Assembly: GCA_964619265.1 (NCBI GenBank)
Contig: CAZUCE010000015.1
Coordinates: 1 to 64,000 of the forward strand
Length of the DNA: 64,000 bases
DNA from: CAZUCE01 sp964619265
GTDB lineage: Bacteria; Planctomycetota; UBA1135; GCA-002686595
Direction of reading: 5' to 3'
In this document: piece after piece, positions 35,754 through 44,853 of the stretch
How positions within the stretch are numbered: position 1 is the first letter of the stretch
Layout of the letters: every line of letters begins with the position of its first letter
Program-made: the position numbers and the translations under genes
The notes under the pieces: model-generated
Databases searched by the model: none
The model's input: only the letters and a program-made list of their open reading frames with translations
Told to the model about the DNA's origin: nothing

Positions 35754-37137
35754 CCGAGGGCTCGTGGCTGGGGTCAAGCTCCTCGGCATAGCCAAGAGCT
35801 CTCAGCGAGTCGAGCTCGCTCGGCGAGAACACCCAGGCCTTGCCCGGCTCCGCCGGCTGCCAGGCCTGGGTTTTTTGGAGGGCTGAGTAACGCTTGAACA
35901 GCTCGGTACGCAGAGCCTGGAAGCCTCTCAAATCGTCATCGGCAGAAATCGGATCGAGTTCTGCCGGATCAAGATCGAGCCGGGCTCGGTGCCCTCGGCC
36001 GCCGGGGCGCGCAGGGGTAATCAGCTTGTCGGGATAGCGCAGAAGCGCGATCATGCTTTGGCTCTGGCCAATCAACAGCCGGTCTTCGGGCAACTCACCG
36101 AACAGGTCCAGGCCGGGCAACGGATGGGCAGGCTGGAGCCCGCAGAAATTCAGGATGGTTGGGACGAGATCCACCAACGACACGAACTGGCTAACCCGTT
36201 CGCCAGCGCGCTCGCCATCCGGTCGCCGAATCAAAAGCGGCACTCGCATGCCTTCCTCAAACAGCCCGCCGTGGGCTGCATAGTTTGCGAGCCGCGTCCC
36301 CAGGGACTCCCCGTGGTCGGAGGTGATGACCAACAGCGCCTCTTCCAGAAGGCCGGTCTGCGCCCAACGGTCCAGCGCATCGGAAAGACGATCGTCCACG
36401 TGCCGAATCGTCCCGTCGTAGAGGGCCTGGAGCCCTTCGAGCTCCGCATCGGTCGGATCGCGCTCGCCGCTCCAAATTTCGAGCGCGGAACCGGGCCCGA
36501 ACCGATCCGGAGCATCCGGTAGAAAGCGCCGCAGGTATTCTCCTGGCGCCCCGTAGGGCAAGCTCGTCGTCTCGTTGATCGCAACCGAGTGCGTGTCGAA
36601 CAGGTGCAGGAACAAGAACAAGGGCCGATTCGGATCGCGGCTTTCGATGACTTCCCCCGCATTCGCGAAGGCCTCTTCGGCATTCTTGTGGGCTCGAAAC
36701 ACGTCAAAGCCCCGGTCGAAGCCGTGACGGGGATGGATCCAACCGGAGAAATACAGGCCGTAGGTCTCATAGCCTGCGCGCGAAAGTCGCTCGGCAAGCA
36801 GTTCGCGCTGTTCCCCGAACGCTTTGCCCTGGGTTCGCACCCCGTGCTGTTCGGGATACAGCCCGGTCAGCATCGACATGTGCGCGGTCAGGGTCCAGGC
36901 CATCACCGTGTGTGCGCCGTCGAAGACCAGTGACTCGCGGGCCAGGGCTTCGAGGCCCGGCGTCGTCTCGCGCTCGGCACCGTAAAGACTCAATCGGTCG
37001 GCGCGCAGCGTGTCGATCGAGAGGACCACCACGGAGGGTAGATCGGGGCCTCCGCTTGGAACGGAGTCGCCTGTGCCGCAGCCCGGCAGGCAAGCCAGAC
37101 CGGCCGCCAAAATCGCCGACCGAACCGCCTGCCTCAT
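35743..37137 (-). CDS. sulfatase-fold (alkaline phosphatase superfamily) lipoprotein without FGly Cys
   Basis: 464 aa, ATG at 37137 in an ATGA overlap with the oxidoreductase stop. Lipobox LACLPGC (Cys20). Metal-binding start SIDTLRADRLS (Asp42) and late ITSDHGESLG are sulfatase-like. At the position of the formylglycine Cys/Ser the sequence reads WTLTAHMSMLTG, with Thr82 in place of Cys, Thr for Pro and His for Arg, so FGly maturation is impossible. Thr at this site is the nucleophile in LtaS-type phosphotransferases, so a phosphatase, phosphodiesterase or phosphotransferase activity is as likely as sulfatase. Ends with a SELDSLRALGYAE motif shared with the second such protein here. Confidence 0.88.
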   Translation of the reverse strand: MRQAVRSAILAAGLACLPGCGTGDSVPSGGPDLPSVVVLSIDTLRADRLSLYGAERETTPGLEALARESLVFDGAHTVMAWTLTAHMSMLTGLYPEQHGVRTQGKAFGEQRELLAERLSRAGYETYGLYFSGWIHPRHGFDRGFDVFRAHKNAEEAFANAGEVIESRDPNRPLFLFLHLFDTHSVAINETTSLPYGAPGEYLRRFLPDAPDRFGPGSALEIWSGERDPTDAELEGLQALYDGTIRHVDDRLSDALDRWAQTGLLEEALLVITSDHGESLGTRLANYAAHGGLFEEGMRVPLLIRRPDGERAGERVSQFVSLVDLVPTILNFCGLQPAHPLPGLDLFGELPEDRLLIGQSQSMIALLRYPDKLITPARPGGRGHRARLDLDPAELDPISADDDLRGFQALRTELFKRYSALQKTQAWQPAEPGKAWVFSPSELDSLRALGYAEELDPSHEPSVTR

Positions 37138-39152
37138 CGGGACAGTTCGACTTCGACGCGTGCGTCGTTGAAGCAAGACCCGCCGCCCAGGTCCGTGAGG
37201 CTGTCGGGGATCAAGGCATTCGACGTGTTCCCATCTAGGGAGTGCTGGGTCCACATCCCCTTCGGGAAACAAACTACCCCGGGTCGCAGGTCTTCATCGA
37301 TCTGGAGCGGCACGCGCATCTCGCCCAGGCGATTGAACACGCGCACTTCAGCGCCCTCTTCAAGCCCACGCTCGCGCGCATCCACCGGATGCATGGTCAG
37401 CGGTTGAACGCCGCGCAGGAGCTGCGCGAAGGTCGAGCTGATGGTCTTGGATAGCGCGGGGGAAATCAGCGTCAGAGGCTCGGCCGCAGTGCGCGGATCC
37501 GCCCGGTACTCATAGGGCGGCGACTGAAAGTGCTCGGCGCATGCCACCGGCCACAGATCGATGCGCTGATCGTGCGTGCCGGGGAATGAATCCACGAACG
37601 GCACGGGCCAAATCCCAGCTTGGGGCTTCAGGTGGCCGTTCTGCGCCAGCTCGCGTTCGCGCTGTTCGCCACGTCCATCGCGATCGAGCGCACGCCGCAG
37701 CAGGGCGCGCGGGTCCAGCTCGCTCTCGTCCTTGAGCAGCCCGAAACGCCGCGCCAGGTCTCCGAACACCTCCAGATTTGAACGCGCCTCGCCGTAGGCG
37801 GGGACGGCTGCGCGGCCCTCCATCAGCATCGAAACCCCGTACGAGAACACGACGTCGTCGTGCTCAAGGAAGGTCGTCGCCGGTAGCACGACATCCGCAT
37901 AGAGCGCCGTGTCGGTCAGCACCGCGTCGTGGACCACCGTGAACAGATCTTCGCGCTCGAGCCCGCGCCGCACCCGGTTTTGATCCGGGCAGGTCATCAG
38001 GGGATTGCCGTTGTAAACAAAGGCTGCACGGATCGGGTCGTCGCGCTCTTCGGTCAGGCCGCGGCCAAGCTGCGTCAGGTTGACCTTGCGGTCGCTCCAG
38101 GCCGGCGCTTCGATCCCCTCGCGCAGTTCGCGCCTAAGAGGTCCCATTTGACTCGCTGTGTAGCCACCGCCGCGCACTCCGAAGTGTCCGGCCACCGCGG
38201 GCAAGGCCAGAATCGCCGCGCTTGCCCAGCCGCCCGAACGATTGCGCTCCTGGCCCCAACCGATGCGCAACACCGACGGGCGAGCTCCCGCGAACAGCTC
38301 CACGAATTGTTCCAGATCGGCTCGCTCGATTCCGCATTCGCGGGCCGCATCGTCCAGCGACCAGGCGGTCGCCGTGCGCTCGAATTCTTCCACCCCATGG
38401 GCGTGCTCGGCCAGGAACGCGCGGTCCGCGCGCCCCGATCGGAACAACTCGCCAGCCAAGGCGAGAGCAAGCGGCAGGTCCGTGCCGGGCTTGGGCGCTA
38501 GATGCAGGTCGGCTTGCTTGGCGAGCGGGATGCGCCGCGGATCCACCACGATCAACTTGGCTCCGCGCTCGCGGGCGCGTTGCACGATCGGCACCCCGTG
38601 GATTCCGGTCGCGTTCAGATTGGTCCCCCAAACCACGATCAGGTTCGCGTGCTCGAGATCGCGCAAAGGTACGCCCGGCATCCGCCCATACATCGCCGTG
38701 AGAGCGGTGCTGCTGGGCATGGCGCACAGGGTCCGCAGGCACTGGGCCGAGCCCAGCCTCCTAAAAAACAGCGAATCGATCGCGTCCTGGGTCAACAGCC
38801 CGTTCGAGCCGCCATAGCCGACCGGCAGCACGGCGGTCGGACCGCCGGCTTCCATCGCCTCGCGCAGTCCGGCTTCGACCCGGTCCAAGGCCTCCTCCCA
38901 GCTCGCCTCGCGGAATTCGCCCGAGCCCTTCGGCCCGGTCCGAATCAGAGGTTTCGAAACGCGCTCTTTGCACTCAAGGTGCTTGGCGATGCCCCGGACC
39001 TTTCCGCACAGAAACCCCTGGGTCAGCGGATTGGCGGCCTTGGGGTCGGCGTTGACCTTCACCACCCGACCAGCCTCGACCGAGATCTCGAGCTGACAGG
39101 AGTCGGGACAGTCCAGGGGACAGGCGGTGTGGCGGGTCTCTATCAGGCTCAT
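37134..39152 (-). CDS. molybdopterin oxidoreductase (formate dehydrogenase/BisC-like catalytic subunit)
   Basis: 672 aa. N-terminal [4Fe-4S] motif CPLDCPDSC plus a fourth Cys in GFLCGKVRG, then molybdopterin domains: VWGTNLNATGIHGVPIV, KLIVVDPRRIPLAKQADLHL, PGTDLPLALALAG, and FVYNGNPLMTCPDQNRV, and a C-terminal molydop_binding domain with VRVFNRLGEM. No Tat signal, so probably cytoplasmic. No small Fe-S or NAD-linked partner subunit is adjacent, which fits the stand-alone anaerobic-dehydrogenase-like family of unknown substrate. Overlaps the sulfatase-fold gene by 4 nt. Confidence 0.92.
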   Translation of the reverse strand: MSLIETRHTACPLDCPDSCQLEISVEAGRVVKVNADPKAANPLTQGFLCGKVRGIAKHLECKERVSKPLIRTGPKGSGEFREASWEEALDRVEAGLREAMEAGGPTAVLPVGYGGSNGLLTQDAIDSLFFRRLGSAQCLRTLCAMPSSTALTAMYGRMPGVPLRDLEHANLIVVWGTNLNATGIHGVPIVQRARERGAKLIVVDPRRIPLAKQADLHLAPKPGTDLPLALALAGELFRSGRADRAFLAEHAHGVEEFERTATAWSLDDAARECGIERADLEQFVELFAGARPSVLRIGWGQERNRSGGWASAAILALPAVAGHFGVRGGGYTASQMGPLRRELREGIEAPAWSDRKVNLTQLGRGLTEERDDPIRAAFVYNGNPLMTCPDQNRVRRGLEREDLFTVVHDAVLTDTALYADVVLPATTFLEHDDVVFSYGVSMLMEGRAAVPAYGEARSNLEVFGDLARRFGLLKDESELDPRALLRRALDRDGRGEQRERELAQNGHLKPQAGIWPVPFVDSFPGTHDQRIDLWPVACAEHFQSPPYEYRADPRTAAEPLTLISPALSKTISSTFAQLLRGVQPLTMHPVDARERGLEEGAEVRVFNRLGEMRVPLQIDEDLRPGVVCFPKGMWTQHSLDGNTSNALIPDSLTDLGGGSCFNDARVEVELSR

Positions 39153-39212
39153 AGGGTCGTAGGGTGTGGACCCTTAGCCTAAGGGCATTCCGTCTGTCTC
39201 CCCACCCCGCCT

Positions 39213-39434
39213 ATGAAGATCGAAATCTATACCTCGACCACGTGCCCCTTTTGCGTCCGTGCCAAGGCCTTCCTCGCCGAGAAGGGCCTGGAATACACCG
39301 AGTACGTGATGGACTCGAAGCCCTCCGAGCTGGCCGAGGCCAAGAAAAAGTACGGCCACTCCACGGTCCCGATCGTCGTGATCGACGACCTGCTGATCGG
39401 CGGCTACACGGAGCTGTCTGCGGCGCTCGGCTAG
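39213..39434 (+). CDS. grxC: glutaredoxin
   Basis: 73 aa, single thioredoxin-fold domain of the GrxC type: MKIEIYTSTTCPFCVRAKAF with the CPFC dithiol active site, cis-Pro in HSTVPIVVIDDLLIGGYTEL. It reduces disulfides or glutathione mixed disulfides in the cytoplasm. The ATG at 39213 follows a divergent start of the oxidoreductase by 60 nt. It is slightly shorter than the usual 80-85 aa but complete. Confidence 0.93.
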   Translation: MKIEIYTSTTCPFCVRAKAFLAEKGLEYTEYVMDSKPSELAEAKKKYGHSTVPIVVIDDLLIGGYTELSAALG

Positions 39435-39453
39435 AAGCGGCCCGCCTTGGGGC

Positions 39454-40014
39454 CTACTCCACGAAGTACTCGAGCCGAACGGCTCCTGAGTCCTTGGCGA
39501 ACCGGACGTGGAAAATCTCCGCTACCGGACGGTCGCCTAGGGCGGAGGAAGTCTGGGTGCCGGTGGAAAACGCGCTGAGATCCTCAGGGATGTCGTCCGT
39601 CAGATCGACGGAAGTGGACGATGTTCCTTCCTCGAAGGCATTGGCTATCCACACGTTCAGCCAGGCGCGGGTCTGTTCACCGAACATGCGCTTTTGGAAC
39701 TCGACGCGCACGGCCAGGTCCAAATCGAAGGCCTGCTCCCGCTCCCAGCTGGTGGTGATCAGCTCGCGCGTCTCAAGCGCGGTATGCCCTGGTCCTTCGA
39801 GGGTCAAACGAATCCCGTGCTTGGTAGCTAGACCCGAGTAGCGAACACGAACCAACTGCCCGGAGACCGCGCCGGCTTCCAAGCCGTCGGCCTGGAAGGG
39901 ATCGACGCGCAAAGTCCCTGGCGGAATCCGGTCGCCGGAGCAGGCTGCGGTGCACAGACCGAGCAACAGGGATGCCCCCCATCGGGCCGGCGTAAATCGG
40001 GACATCTGGTTCAT
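39454..40014 (-). CDS. lipoprotein, unknown function
   Basis: 186 aa. Signal peptide with lipobox in LLLGLCTAACSGDR; ATG at 40014 lies in an ATGA overlap with the upstream kinase, though an internal ATG three codons later is possible. The mature part is beta-rich (VRVRYSGLATKHGIRLTLEG, RVEFQKRMFGEQTRAWL) and acidic. No family recognised. Convergent with grxC, 19 nt apart. Confidence 0.7.
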   Translation of the reverse strand: MNQMSRFTPARWGASLLLGLCTAACSGDRIPPGTLRVDPFQADGLEAGAVSGQLVRVRYSGLATKHGIRLTLEGPGHTALETRELITTSWEREQAFDLDLAVRVEFQKRMFGEQTRAWLNVWIANAFEEGTSSTSVDLTDDIPEDLSAFSTGTQTSSALGDRPVAEIFHVRFAKDSGAVRLEYFVE

Positions 40015-40721
40015 CGGCTGTTTCCTTGAGCGACCACTCGTTCGACCAAGCGGGTGAGACTCTCCTCGAGCGTCGCGTGCGCGCCAATCTCGAGGATCTG
40101 GGACTCGGAAAGCTCCGCCGGAGGCTCGATCTTGGCGGCCAGCTTCTGGTAGACCTCCCAGTCGGCCTCGGAAGCTTCGTCCGGGTCGTGGGCGCGCGCT
40201 TCGAGGCGGCGCCGGACGGTCGCCTCGTCGGCGTTGGTGGTGATGAGCAGAAAGCCCACGCCCAACTCGGAGCCGAGCGCCACGAACGGTTCGCGCCATT
40301 CGCGCTGGAGGAAACTGCCGTCGATGATCATCGAACGACCGGCGCCGAGCCCGCGCCGAGCGTCCTCGAGCAGGGTGTCGTAGACGCGCTGCTTGGCCAT
40401 GGGTGAATAACGCCCCTTGTCGTAGGGACCGCGCGGCTCCTCCGGCGTCCGCGGACCGAAGAGGTCCAGGCGGCGCTGGTCGCTGGAGGTGACCTTGGCG
40501 CCGAGCGCAAGCCCGATGCGACGGGCGTACCAGCTCTTGCCGGTCGCGGGTAGCCCCGACATCAGGCACAGGGTCGGAGGCAGCTCGAGCAACCGGCGTT
40601 CAAGCGGGTGGACCTCGGGCGCAGGGGTTCCCGCAGCTGCCCGGAGCTGCGAATCGAAGGCCTCCCGGGGGGCAGCCGCCTCGGAGGCCGGCACCTTAGG
40701 GGCATCGTCACGATCGGCCAT
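40011..40721 (-). CDS. P-loop kinase-like ATPase (AAA_33/zeta-toxin-like)
   Basis: 236 aa from the ATG at 40721. Walker A in LCLMSGLPATGKSWYARR, then VTSSDQRRLDLFG, YDTLLEDARRGLGAGRSMIIDGSF and ATVRRRLEARAHDPDEAS. This is the AAA_33 layout of small kinases that phosphorylate metabolites; zeta toxins share it, but no antitoxin is adjacent. The first 45 residues are Ala/Pro-rich and probably disordered. Divergent from purE across only 29 nt. Confidence 0.8.
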   Translation of the reverse strand: MADRDDAPKVPASEAAAPREAFDSQLRAAAGTPAPEVHPLERRLLELPPTLCLMSGLPATGKSWYARRIGLALGAKVTSSDQRRLDLFGPRTPEEPRGPYDKGRYSPMAKQRVYDTLLEDARRGLGAGRSMIIDGSFLQREWREPFVALGSELGVGFLLITTNADEATVRRRLEARAHDPDEASEADWEVYQKLAAKIEPPAELSESQILEIGAHATLEESLTRLVERVVAQGNSR

Positions 40722-40750
40722 GGCAAACGGCAGGCTACACTCACGCCCCC

Positions 40751-41275
40751 ATGACCCCGAGCGATTCCCCAAAGGGCTCCGTCCCCCCCCCGCGGGTCGG
40801 CCTGATCATGGGCTCGGTCTCCGACTGGGAGACCCTGTCCCACGCAGCCAGCACCCTCCGCGAGCTCGAGCTGCCCTTCGAGAAGCAGGTGGTTTCCGCC
40901 CACCGGACGCCCGACCTGCTGTTCGAGTACGCCTCGTCCGCGGCCGGCCGCGGGCTCCAGGTCCTGCTGGCCGGCGCCGGCGGTGCGGCCCACCTGCCTG
41001 GCATGGCCGCATCCAAGACCCACCTGCCGGTGCTCGGGATCCCCGTGAAGTCCAAGGCGCTCGCCGGCATGGACTCGCTCCTTTCGATCGTCCAGATGCC
41101 CGCCGGCATCCCGGTTGGCACGCTAGCCATCGGCCGCTCCGGAGCGATCAACGCCGCGCTCCTGGCCGCCTCGATTTGCGCCCTGTCCGACCCCGCACTC
41201 GCGGACCGCTTGGTGGCCTGGCGAGCGGCGCAAACCCAACGCGTGCTCGACTCGGCGCACGACCTGCCGGAGTGA
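40751..41275 (+). CDS. purE: N5-carboxyaminoimidazole ribonucleotide mutase PurE
   Basis: 174 aa, class I PurE: RVGLIMGSVSDWE, VVSAHRTPDLL with the catalytic His, LLAGAGGAAHLPGMAA. Converts N5-CAIR to CAIR in purine synthesis. Its stop overlaps the GTG of purK (GTGA), and the pair purE-purK supports the bacterial two-step route. A roughly 12-residue N-terminal extension precedes the core. Confidence 0.97.
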   Translation: MTPSDSPKGSVPPPRVGLIMGSVSDWETLSHAASTLRELELPFEKQVVSAHRTPDLLFEYASSAAGRGLQVLLAGAGGAAHLPGMAASKTHLPVLGIPVKSKALAGMDSLLSIVQMPAGIPVGTLAIGRSGAINAALLAASICALSDPALADRLVAWRAAQTQRVLDSAHDLPE

Positions 41276-42447
41276 ATTCAGAGCGCGCGATCGAACCGGG
41301 CGCCACCCTCGGCGTCGTCGGAGGAGGCCAGCTCGGCCGGATGTTCGGCTACGTGGCGCGACGACAGGGCTATGGCTTTGTCGTGCTCGACCCCGATCCG
41401 AACTGCCCGGCGGCTGCGGTCGCCGACCGGGTTTTCGCAGCGCCCTACGACGACCTCGACACGGCGCGCGCGATGGCGCACTCCTGCGACGTATTGACCG
41501 TCGAATTCGAGAACGTGCCCTCAGGCACCCTGGCGGCTCTGGAATCCCTGCTCCCCGTGCGGCCCAGCGCCCACGTCCTGGCCACCTGCCGTCATCGGGT
41601 GCGCGAAAAGACAGCCCTGGTCGAGTTTGGCGTCCCAGTGGCGCCCTATCGCACGATCCACAGCGCGGAAGAGGCTGCAACAGCCGCTCGTGAGCTGGCC
41701 GGCCCAACGATCGTGAAGAGCGCCGAATTTGGCTACGACGGCAAGGGTCAGGCGCGCGCTGCAACAAGCGCGGACGCCGGAGCCGCCTTCGAAGCGGTCG
41801 GCGCGCCGGAGTGCGTGATCGAGCGCGTGGTCCCCTTCGATCGCGAGTTGTCCGTGATTGTCGCCCGGCGGCCCTCCGGCGAAGTCCGCACGTACCCGGT
41901 CTTCGAGAACGTGCACGCGAACCACGTGCTGGACGTCACCAGCCTGCCGGCGCAAATCCCAGCCGAGATCGAGGCCCGCGCCGCCGAACTCGGCCGCACG
42001 ATCGCCGGTCGACTGGACGTTATCGGGCTGCTTACGGTCGAGCTGTTCCAGGCCGGCGATGAGCTCTACGTCAACGAGTTGGCGCCGCGGCCTCACAATT
42101 CTGGGCATGTCACGATCGAGGCCTGCGTGACGAGCCAATTTGAAAATCACCTGCGCGCGATTTGCAACCTCCCGCTCGGGAACACCGACTTGCGCGGGCC
42201 GGCCGCCATGGCCAACCTGCTTGGAGACCTGTGGAGCGAAGGCCCGCCGATGTTTGGCGAAGCCCAAGCGGACCCCAGCGTCGCGGTGCACCTGTACGGA
42301 AAACGCGAAGCGCGCGCTGGTCGCAAGATGGGACACCTCACCGCCAGCGACTCATCCGCCGAAGCGGCCATCGCCCGCGTGCGGTCAGCGCGCAAGCAGC
42401 TCTCCTGCGCTGGTTCGCGCCCCGAAGCTCGAATCTCCCGAAGCTGA
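41272..42447 (+). CDS. purK: N5-carboxyaminoimidazole ribonucleotide synthase PurK
   Basis: 391 aa, ATP-grasp enzyme carboxylating AIR. N-terminal TLGVVGGGQLGRMFGY, VLTVEFENVPSGTL, ATP-grasp lysine region IVKSAEFGYDGKGQ, RELSVIVARRPSGE, and the metal-binding ELAPRPHNSGHVTIEAC. GTG start at 41272 overlaps the purE stop; a longer frame reaching back through purE is a shadow. Length is normal for the family. Confidence 0.96.
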   Translation: MNSERAIEPGATLGVVGGGQLGRMFGYVARRQGYGFVVLDPDPNCPAAAVADRVFAAPYDDLDTARAMAHSCDVLTVEFENVPSGTLAALESLLPVRPSAHVLATCRHRVREKTALVEFGVPVAPYRTIHSAEEAATAARELAGPTIVKSAEFGYDGKGQARAATSADAGAAFEAVGAPECVIERVVPFDRELSVIVARRPSGEVRTYPVFENVHANHVLDVTSLPAQIPAEIEARAAELGRTIAGRLDVIGLLTVELFQAGDELYVNELAPRPHNSGHVTIEACVTSQFENHLRAICNLPLGNTDLRGPAAMANLLGDLWSEGPPMFGEAQADPSVAVHLYGKREARAGRKMGHLTASDSSAEAAIARVRSARKQLSCAGSRPEARISRS

Positions 42448-42465
42448 CGGGCTCCCTAGCCCGTC
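42446..42465 (+). terminator. hairpin directly after purK
   Basis: An 8-bp perfect stem, GACGGGCT at 42446-42453 with AGCCCGTC at 42458-42465 and loop CCCT, begins at the last two bases of the purK stop codon. No T-run follows, so it is either a Rho-assisted terminator or an mRNA-stabilising hairpin ahead of the next lipoprotein gene. Confidence 0.5.
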
Positions 42466-42542
42466 CGAGATCGGGAGTGAAAAGACACGTCCGCAATTGC
42501 CGGGCCGAGTGGATCCCCCTCGGCAGCCCGCCGCCCCTCGCC

Positions 42543-44783
42543 ATGACCAAGACCTTCCATCGCACTCACCTGCTGCTCGCCGGTTGCCTGCCCGCTCTTG
42601 CGCTGATCAGCGCCTGCGATGACAAGAGCGACGACCCACAGCCGCCTGCTGGACCGACCGCCTTTTCCGGCCAGCTCAGCGAAGGCAGCACCGTCCCAGC
42701 TGCACAAACCGGAATTCGCCTGCGCGTCACCGTCGCCAACCGCGCCCCCTCGAGTGGCACCCTCCAGACTCCAGTCTGGGTTGGACTCCACGACGGGACT
42801 TTCGACCTTTACGACCAAGAGTCGCCGGCCTCGAACTTCTTCCCGAGCTCCCAAGCCCTCGAGCGCCTCGCCGAAGACGGCAACACCGGTCCGCTCACGG
42901 CCGAATTCGAAGCCGCCGGTTTCCCGAACCAAGCGACCCTGGCGGGCGAGCTGACCCCCGGCCCGCTCGAGTCCGGGGAGACGGTCGCCTACGAATTCGA
43001 AGTCGATCCAACCAACGCTGCGAACCGCTATTTCAGCTACGCCTCGATGGTGCTGCCGAGCAACGACGCCTTCGTTGCCAACGGCGACCCGGAGGCCCAC
43101 CAGCTTTTCGACGCCCGTGGAGCACTGCTCCTGACCGACTTTACGGTGCTTGGCACGGAAGTGCTTGATGCGGGGACCGAGCTCAACGACGAAGCCACCG
43201 ACAACACCCCGTTCTTCGGTCAAACCACCGACGACACGGGTGTCGATGAGAACGGCAACGTGACCCTGCACCCCGGGTTCCTCGCGCCCGATAGCGACGA
43301 CGCGACCGTCACGATTCTCGAGGACCCGACGTTCTCGAATGGGGATTTCACCCTTCCGGGCTATCGAGTGTTCGACTTTCGCTTCGAGCTAGTGGACTCC
43401 GCAACACCGAGCGGTCGCATCGAAGCCGACCTGGTCGTCAGCGACACGCAGGTCGTCGTCGATGTCGCAGTCGCCGGCCTGTCGGGCCCACTCACCGCGG
43501 CAAGTTTCCACGAAGGCGCAGCCGGGGTCGCGGGCCCATCGGTCCTGGACCTCGGAACCGGCATCACCAACGGTTCGGACGGTCAGTCCTCGGTCGCCGG
43601 CACCTTCACCATCCCCGGCGGCTTCGCCGAGTCCCTCCGGGCCGGCGACCTCTACGTGAGCTTGCAGACCGCGCTCAACCCTGCCGGTGAAGTGCGCGCA
43701 CAGCTCAGCGACGATGAAACCTACCTGGGGACCATCAGCTCCGCTCAAGCGGTCCCGGCCCCCATCGCGGGCAGCCGAATCCGCATCACAGCCACCAACC
43801 GTGCGCCGGAGTTTGGAACCCTGCTGACGCAGGTCGCCCTCGGTCTACATGACGGCACGTTCGACCTCTACGACCTGGACGCCCCCGCCACCGCGGAACT
43901 CGAACGCCTGGCCGAAGACGGCGCCGATTCGGAGCTGCTCGAGGCCATCGACGCGGCCGTCGCCGACTCGCGCCAGTTGCTGCTCGCCGGCGTTTTGAAT
44001 CTTGGGTCCCAGATTTCCGGACCTCTGACTCCGGGTGAGTCGACCTCTACCGTGGTCGCCCTGGATCCCATGAGCGCAGCCACCCGCTACCTGTCCTTTG
44101 CCTCGAAAATCCTGCCCAGCAACGATGCGTTCCTCGCGAACGACGACCCTCTGATCCACGAGCTGTTCGACGGGGCGGGCACCTTCACGGGCGCGGGGTT
44201 CATCATCCCCGGCGCCGACGTCCGTGACGCTGGCACCGAACTGAACGATGAGTCCAGTACCAGCACGTTCTTCTTCGGACAGACCGATGACGATACCGGC
44301 ACCCCTGAGGGTTTGAATATCGCGGTTCATCCAGGCTTTGTGGCCCCCGATCCCGGAGATCCGGCCGTCACGATCCTCGAGGACCCGGAGTTCTTGAACG
44401 CGGACTTCACCGCCTCGGGCTACGACGCACTTGAGATCCGCATCAGCGAACTAGCCGCTGCCGCTCCCGCAACCGGCGGCATCTTTGCACGCCTCGGCGA
44501 AGACGAAGCTTCCTTGGAATATCAGCTCGACGTCAGCAGTCTTTCGGGCCAGGTCACGCAACTCCGCCTGCATGACGGCCCTGCTGGCACGGCAGGCCCC
44601 GTGCTGATCGACCTGTTCGATACGATCCTCCTGAATGAAGACAGCCGCCTGATCGCGGCTGGCACCAGGGTCGTCGACGCGGAATTTGTCACGCTGCTGC
44701 GTGCCGGCGGTGTCTACGTCAACGTGCCCACCGAGCTGAATCCAGACGGCGAAGTACGCGGGCAGCTGCTACTCGACCAGTAA
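42543..44783 (+). CDS. lipoprotein with duplicated Spondin_N-CHRD modules
   Basis: 746 aa. Signal peptide with lipobox LALISACDD. The protein is two copies of one module of about 350 aa: Spondin_N-like (39-275 and 392-625; IRLRVTVANRAP / IRITATNRAP, GLHDGTFDLYD in both, DAGTELNDE in both) followed by a CHRD domain (279-390 and 629-746), each ending LNPAGEVRAQL / LNPDGEVRGQL. Both copies are complete. Known Spondin_N and CHRD domains mediate extracellular matrix adhesion in animals; in bacteria they occur in secreted or surface proteins. Likely binds a surface partner; ligand unknown. Starts 95 nt after purK. Confidence 0.88.
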   Translation: MTKTFHRTHLLLAGCLPALALISACDDKSDDPQPPAGPTAFSGQLSEGSTVPAAQTGIRLRVTVANRAPSSGTLQTPVWVGLHDGTFDLYDQESPASNFFPSSQALERLAEDGNTGPLTAEFEAAGFPNQATLAGELTPGPLESGETVAYEFEVDPTNAANRYFSYASMVLPSNDAFVANGDPEAHQLFDARGALLLTDFTVLGTEVLDAGTELNDEATDNTPFFGQTTDDTGVDENGNVTLHPGFLAPDSDDATVTILEDPTFSNGDFTLPGYRVFDFRFELVDSATPSGRIEADLVVSDTQVVVDVAVAGLSGPLTAASFHEGAAGVAGPSVLDLGTGITNGSDGQSSVAGTFTIPGGFAESLRAGDLYVSLQTALNPAGEVRAQLSDDETYLGTISSAQAVPAPIAGSRIRITATNRAPEFGTLLTQVALGLHDGTFDLYDLDAPATAELERLAEDGADSELLEAIDAAVADSRQLLLAGVLNLGSQISGPLTPGESTSTVVALDPMSAATRYLSFASKILPSNDAFLANDDPLIHELFDGAGTFTGAGFIIPGADVRDAGTELNDESSTSTFFFGQTDDDTGTPEGLNIAVHPGFVAPDPGDPAVTILEDPEFLNADFTASGYDALEIRISELAAAAPATGGIFARLGEDEASLEYQLDVSSLSGQVTQLRLHDGPAGTAGPVLIDLFDTILLNEDSRLIAAGTRVVDAEFVTLLRAGGVYVNVPTELNPDGEVRGQLLLDQ

Positions 44784-44853
44784 GCCACGTTGGAGCGGGG
44801 CTGGGCCGCGAGCCTCCGCGCACCGGCCGGAGCTGTTGTCAGATCCGCCTCGG

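Noticed and set aside
40011..40721. Toxin-antitoxin system (zeta-toxin-like kinase)
   Set aside because: The P-loop kinase resembles zeta toxins in fold, but no small antitoxin gene lies next to it; neighbours are a lipoprotein and purE.
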